Of a stretch of DNA of 64,000 nt, positions 60,301-64,000 are shown in pieces. How positions within the stretch are numbered: the first letter of the stretch is position 1; each line of letters opens with the position of its first letter. The notes beneath the pieces were generated by a model. The model was not told where the DNA came from and made no database searches. It saw nothing but the letters and a program-made list of their open reading frames with translations. Source of the DNA: Mytilus trossulus (Eukaryota; Mollusca; Bivalvia; Mytilida; Mytilidae). A program made the position numbers and the translations under genes. The stretch lies in assembly GCF_036588685.1 (NCBI RefSeq), contig NC_086376.1, forward strand, positions 10,493,911-10,557,910, in the 5' to 3' direction.

Positions 60301-63300
60301 ATAAATGTATTCTTTATAACTGAAAAACCATGAAAAACATGCAGATTCTTTAAAACATAAATGCATGCAGTACTTAAAAAAAATCAGAAATAAACTTTTT
60401 ATAATTAAATCAGTGCTTATATTGAACAGATTGAATATATATTATTGATATTGAATAAATACTGTATCACATGCAGTTAATTATAATATGAGTTTATACA
60501 TGTATTTCAATCAACAAAGAAGATATTTTTTTGGTTAGGCAAATTAATCAATGAGTGATAGATTTCTCCTGGAAGAAATTTAAATGTCCAAGTGAATAAA
60601 CTACACAGATAACAATAGCTATTGTATTGATTCAATGGGACAGGTAAACTTGCAAAAGTTTAAATACCTTGGTAAAGAGCAGACGACTCTGTGGAAAACT
60701 TTCATTTGGTTCGCTATAATAAAGAAAATAATAGCATGAATAATAGGAATAAAAATTGAAACCAACTGTAATGGGTAAAAAATAAAAGTTTCTCTTTCCA
60801 TTTCAGGATGGTGAATATATTTGGGATAAAACAGTACAAGGATTTATTCTTGGGGCTTTTTTCTGGGGATACCTAGCTACTCAGATACCTGGTGGCTGGC
60901 TGGCCACAAAATTTGGTGGCAAAAGAGTATTTGGATGGAGTATGTGTATGGCCACAATAGCCACATTTTTCACTCCATTAGCAGCAAATGTGAATCGTTC
61001 TGGTACACTGCTAATTGTACTTAGAATTCTTGTTGGGTTTTCTTCAGTAAGTATTTTTTATGTTAAGGAGATGCAGTTAACATTGTAGATTTCAAAATAC
61101 AGAGATCATTTTTTTACTGCAATGGTAATGTTTTCCTGTATCAAGTTTTTTTATGCCCCTGTTGTAGCAATGGGGGCATTAAGTTTTACCCTTGTCAATC
61201 CATGCGTACATACGTCCCGAATTGGGTTTCCATTCTCTTACTTTAGTATCCCTCATCCAAATGAATGTTTATTGCCACAAAACAAAAGATTAAGTTTGAA
61301 TTTTGGTGGCGTCACCTGAACGATTCTAGAGTTATGCTCAATTTTTCATTTCCGTTCTTTAACTTAATTGACGCAACCAAATGTTATGAAACTTAAACAC
61401 AATGCTTGTTACCACAAAAACAGATCAAATTTTAATTCTGGTGGTTTCACTGTAACTGTTTTAGAGTTAGCAGGGGCATCATCTGTGTCCCATGGACCCA
61501 TTCCTCATTTATTTTCAATAGCGTTAACAGTTCTTATTTTACTTCACAAGATGTGCCTTTAGATAAGTCAAATCTATTCAAAGAACCAGAGCTTTGCATG
61601 AGAGAGATCTATTCCTTGATTTCAAATTTTATTACATTAAATTTCAATATTTCATTTTACACACTCATAAGTTATACACATAAAAGTTCATGTAGCAAGA
61701 TTTATTGGAGTATAGAGTTAAATAAGCCTATTCTTTCGGTTGTTAGGCAATAAGAAAGTAAAAATACAATGTCAATTAATTTTACCTAAAAAGAATTAAA
61801 TAGACTTTTGTTTGCTCATTTGGAATAATATCACTTTAATCATGTAATAGTATTGGACAGTTACATGTAGAACAGCAACTTCTATTATGTCCAGACTTTC
61901 ATATGATATTGAAATACATTATTTAGAAAAAAATGCCCTCATTATATATGCATTCTGTTTATTTTTTGTAAAGTTTTTTAATGAATGTCTGTATTATAGG
62001 GAGCGGTATTTCCAGCCATGCATGCTTTGTGGGGTAACTGGGCATCACCAATGTAGTCTGTTTTTTGTAAAGTTTTATATTGAATGTCTGTATTATAGGG
62101 AGCAGTATTTCCAGCCATGCATGCTTTGTGGGGGAACTGGGCACCACCAATGTAGTCTGTTTTTTGTAAAGTTTTATAATGAATGTCTGTATTAAAGGGA
62201 GCAGTATTTCCAGCCATGCATGCTTTGTGGGGTAACTGGGCACCACCAATGTAGTCTGTTTTTTGTAAAGTTTTATAATGAATGTCTGTATTAAAGGGAG
62301 CAGTATTTCCAGCCATGCATGCTTTGTGGGGTAACTGGGCATCACCAATGTAGTCTGTTGTTTTGTAAAGTTTTATAATGAATGTCTGTATTATAGGGAG
62401 CAGTATTTCCAGCCATGCATGCTTTGTGGGGTAACTGGGCATCACCAATGTAGTCTGTTTTTTGTAAAGTTTTATATTGAATGTCTGTATTATAGGGAGC
62501 AGTATTTCCAGCCATGCATGCTTTGTGGGGGAACTGGGCACCACCAATGGAAAGAAGTAAACTAACAGCTTTTACTTATGCAGGTATAATGTAATAAAAT
62601 CTCCCTCTTCATTGGATAGTATAGTTCTAGGTATAGTATTATATATATATTTATTTCTCTTCAATAGATTTACCTAAATCATATAATATATATCAACTAA
62701 AATGTTAAAATTTACTGGTACACAATTGTAGCAGGAACCACACAGAAAACTAAATTTTTGTCTTATCCAAACTTTACCATTACATTGTATCACATGAATT
62801 TGTTATAATTGCAAGAAAAAATAGTGCATTTCTTAAAATTTTCAAACAATTCAAAATATGAGAATTCAGGCTTCAATCAAGATGAGATTGTTTTGTTACA
62901 AAGTTTTTCTCTCATAATTTTACAAATTTTAGGAAATCTAAAAAAAATAATCATTTGTACATGTAGTTTTAGGTTCCAAAGGTCTAGAAACATTCTGAGA
63001 CACATTCTTCTTTTATTAATGTCTATAGTGCTTAAAAGAGAGATGACAATTTTACCTTATTCTCTGTCATTTAAGGTACAAGTAATTTTGTAGATGCAGC
63101 ACAAGTCTGGCGCAAATACAAAATTTCAATTCTGGTATCTATGATGAGTTTATTTATATACCAGTACATACATTTAGAATTGTATTAATGGTTTGATTGT
63201 AACCTTTATTTTACAGGAGCACAAGTTGGTAATGTGATAACCTTTCCATTAGCTGCTGTTTTATGTAAATATGGATTTGCAGGAGGCTGGCCGTCAATCT

Positions 63301-63953
63301 TTTATGTATTGGGTGAGTTTTTATTCTAGTGTCTTGTTAATTTGTTCTTACTTAACAATAGAAATTTTTTTTTTTTTGAATTATAAAATGATAAGGTATA
63401 AATCCTTCCGAAACAAAATAAGGTTAAATAGATTGTTTACTTGATATTAATTTTGCATGAACCATTGAAGGTAAATTCACTAAAGCAAATCCTTGATATT
63501 ATATTATGATTAAAATACTGATAAACAAAGGTGATGTAAATGCAAGTTATTTTATTTCATTAACATCTATATTATATATGTATACATACAAACGTCCTGA
63601 TTTTTTTTCTATATCATGTAGTTCAATGGTATCAATATTACAACACTTAGCAATTCTGAAAAAAAAGTTATTCTAATGAGGTTGCTTGAACTTGAATAGT
63701 TGGCATTAAAATATGCATGTACTCATGTAATTAAAGGGAGGGAAATCAGTAAAAAGTAGTCAGAATTATCTGTCAGTATTGCTGGTTAGAAAAATATTTG
63801 TATGTAATTTCAGGCACAGTTAATTTTGTCTGGTTTGTGCTGTGGATGCTTCTAGTCAGTGATAATCCAATGGAGCATAAAAGAATTTCTAAGATTGAGC
63901 AGGAATATATTGTAATGTCCTTGGCAGAAAGTCGTCATGCTGAAACAGGCAAA
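48348..63953 (+). CDS. SLC17-family (sialin-like) anion transporter, 3'-incomplete (6 exons)
   Basis: Exons: 48348-48399, 53183-53400, 60807-61046, 62496-62583, 63217-63312, 63814-63953. They total 834 nt (278 aa) in phase, ending at a GTAAGA donor so the gene continues beyond the window. Features in order: a short cytosolic N-terminus; TM1 with [12 protein letters not shown] (about 40-51); an extracellular loop with NRT and NTT glycosylation sites; [16 protein letters not shown], the MFS loop signature; [25 protein letters not shown], a hallmark of SLC17; and [12 protein letters not shown]. The family moves organic anions (sialic acid, glutamate, phosphate, urate) with H+ or Na+ across lysosomal, vesicular or plasma membranes. 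The substrate cannot be read here. Exon 1 is assigned by ATG, phase (G|TA) and a GTAAGA donor. The exon 4 acceptor is amplified upstream (see array). Confidence 0.9.
48461..48589. mobile_element. Mutator-like MITE (TAGTCCAAA family), copy 2
   Basis: TAGTCCAAATAATTATGACG to its reverse complement form an almost perfect hairpin. It is flanked by CTTGTCAAC on both sides (48452-48460, 48590-48598). Confidence 0.85.
49011..49125. mobile_element. Mutator-like MITE (TAGTCCAAA family), copy 3
   Basis: Same ends as copy 2; the interior matches copy 1 (AAGGCGTCCCAGAAAAAAAT). The 9-bp target duplication TATAATCAT lies at 49002-49010 and 49126-49134. Confidence 0.85.
49563..49885 (+). repeat. Tandem duplication of a 160-bp unit
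   Basis: CCATCGCAATATTCAGTAAA and the following about 140 bp occur twice about 160 bp apart (near 49574 and 49733), with both ending in GCATTATAATGTT-type sequence. Non-coding. Confidence 0.75.
50718..50935. mobile_element. Foldback-type repeat with CACGAAATTAAA blocks
   Basis: Left TACTGTAAAAACAGAAATGT and right AAATGTTTCAACAGTA are imperfect inverted ends. Internal inverted blocks (GTGGAGGATTTAATTTCGT against ACGAAATTAAAACCTCCAC) form a hairpin. A related block is at 22797-23010. Confidence 0.55.
51120..51620 (-). repeat. Dispersed repeat, inverted copy of 6170-6660
   Basis: CTTCTCCTCTGAAACTACTG, TTATAACTCTGAAACCAAAG and ACCAAAATGGTCAATTGACC are reverse complements of blocks at 6170-6660, in reverse order. 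It is diverged but collinear. Confidence 0.65.
51685..51801. mobile_element. Hairpin element
   Basis: ATTACTGTCTTTTGG with GTGTGGTTTTATTGAC pairs with GTCAATAAAACCACA and CAAAAGACAGTAAAT. The arms are about 45 bp, with a short loop around GATATTCAATGAGG. Confidence 0.7.
56335..56475 (+). repeat. Tail repeat copy, extended
   Basis: GGGGCCATCTGAAGTCCGCC, GGTGACCTTTGACTGC and ATTTCCATTCTCAATTTT follow the order of the Penelope-like tail at 5920-6062, but with many changes. Probably an older or distinct subfamily. Confidence 0.6.
57070..57915 (+). repeat. Mussel-type dispersed repeats, copies 2 and 3
   Basis: 57230-57520 matches 40080-40310 (TTTTGGGGCCCTTTATAG, GAAGGCCGTACATTGACC, TCTCATTGGCACTCATAC). 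57590-57915 is a third, diverged copy in the same orientation, and 57070-57230 belongs to the same element's upstream part (TGCACCTGTCCTAAGTCAGG). Confidence 0.65.
58523..58895. mobile_element. TIR element with about 47-bp inverted ends
   Basis: Left TCGAGTTCATCTGTCACCGG through ACTCGTCAACTATACACGCC is mirrored at the right by GGCGCGTATAATTGACGAGT through CCGGTGACGGATGAACTCGA. The interior is about 275 bp with no transposase. Confidence 0.75.
61140..61530 (+). repeat. Dispersed repeat in SLC17 intron 3
   Basis: Starts TTTTTTTATGCCCCTGTTGT and runs through GATTCTAGAGTTATGCTC to GGGGCATCATCTGTGTCCCA. It is related to 12215-12430 and 21830-22180. Non-coding; class unassigned. Confidence 0.55.
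61955..62553 (+). repeat. 99-bp tandem array, 6 copies, spanning the SLC17 exon 4 acceptor
   Basis: The unit is the 3' end of intron 3 (TTTTTTGTAAAGTTTTATAA, GAATGTCTGTATTATAG) plus the first 54 nt of exon 4. Exon-like starts fall at 62000, 62099, 62198, 62297, 62397 and 62496. Only the last unit continues into the full exon. The first five run from ATG straight into in-frame TAG. Units 3 and 4 have AAAG in place of ATAG at the acceptor. Units 1, 3, 4 and 5 carry GGGGTAAC, a donor-like string; units 2 and 6 have GGGGGAAC, a synonymous change. Long opposite-strand ORFs here are artefacts. Confidence 0.95.
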
Positions 63954-64000
63954 GTAAGATAAAAAAAAAAATCATTAGCATTTACACCAATAAATATATA

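Larger units (their letters stand above)
53401..60806 (+). other. SLC17 intron 2
   Basis: A 7.4-kb intron with a tail repeat (56335-56475), mussel-type repeats (57070-57915), a TIR element (58523-58895), an imperfect AACCAAACAACCC repeat (59215-59375) and AT-rich sequence. An NRF-1-like ACGCATGCGCA lies at 55702-55712. I see no further exon in it. Confidence 0.55.

Noticed and set aside
61959..62547. - strand ORFs of 129 and 189 residues
   Set aside because: Reverse reading of the 99-bp SLC17 acceptor array; artefact of period 99.

Overview
The window is eukaryotic nuclear DNA, AT-rich, with intron-split genes and dense dispersed repeats. It most likely comes from a bivalve mollusc of the Mytilus (mussel) type. 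The clues are Penelope-like retroelements, a tRNA-derived SINE with a Meta-like domain, high-copy tails containing CTTTGACACATTCCCC, and a sialin-like transporter and a Gly/Gln/Asn/Phe-rich secreted protein of kinds common in molluscs. No prokaryotic operon, CRISPR array, rRNA gene or genuine tRNA gene was found.

Four genes can be reconstructed by hand from ORF content, splice sites and phase. (1) SUPV3L1, the mitochondrial SUV3 RNA helicase, lies on + at 2230-21364. It has 15 coding exons summing to 2349 nt (782 aa) with every junction in phase. (2) A five-finger C2H2 zinc-finger protein lies on - at 32826-27233: five coding exons, 1893 nt, 630 aa. (3) A secreted low-complexity protein with a heptad repeat lies on - at 46056-42084. 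It has one large exon plus a probable 23-nt terminal coding exon, giving 409 aa. (4) An SLC17 (sialin/vesicular glutamate transporter family) anion transporter lies on + from 48348 and runs off the right edge: six exons, 278 aa so far. Genes 3 and 4 are divergent across about 2 kb. SUPV3L1 and the zinc-finger gene converge on a 5.9-kb repeat-filled gap. The four gene products have no evident shared pathway.

Layout: 1-2100 is nested small transposons. 2230-21364 is SUPV3L1, whose first intron carries a degraded Penelope-like element. 21365-27232 is intergenic repeats. 27233-32834 is the zinc-finger gene. 32835-42083 is a gene-poor repeat desert with a second Penelope-like fragment. 42084-46452 is the secreted-protein gene. 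46453-48347 is a shared intergenic region containing a TIR element. 48348-64000 is the SLC17 gene.

The most unusual signal is that three exon/intron boundaries in two unrelated genes are tandemly amplified together with their splice sites. A 69-bp unit spanning the SUPV3L1 exon 6 donor is present about 20 times. A 30-bp, reading-frame-preserving unit spanning the exon 11 donor is present 6 times. A 99-bp unit spanning the SLC17 exon 4 acceptor is present 6 times. The exon 11 array could yield an in-frame ladder of 10-residue insertions, while the other two arrays present decoy sites that would truncate the protein. There is also a family of Mutator-like miniature elements with three complete copies, each flanked by a perfect 9-bp target duplication, and a near-perfect 103-bp palindrome.
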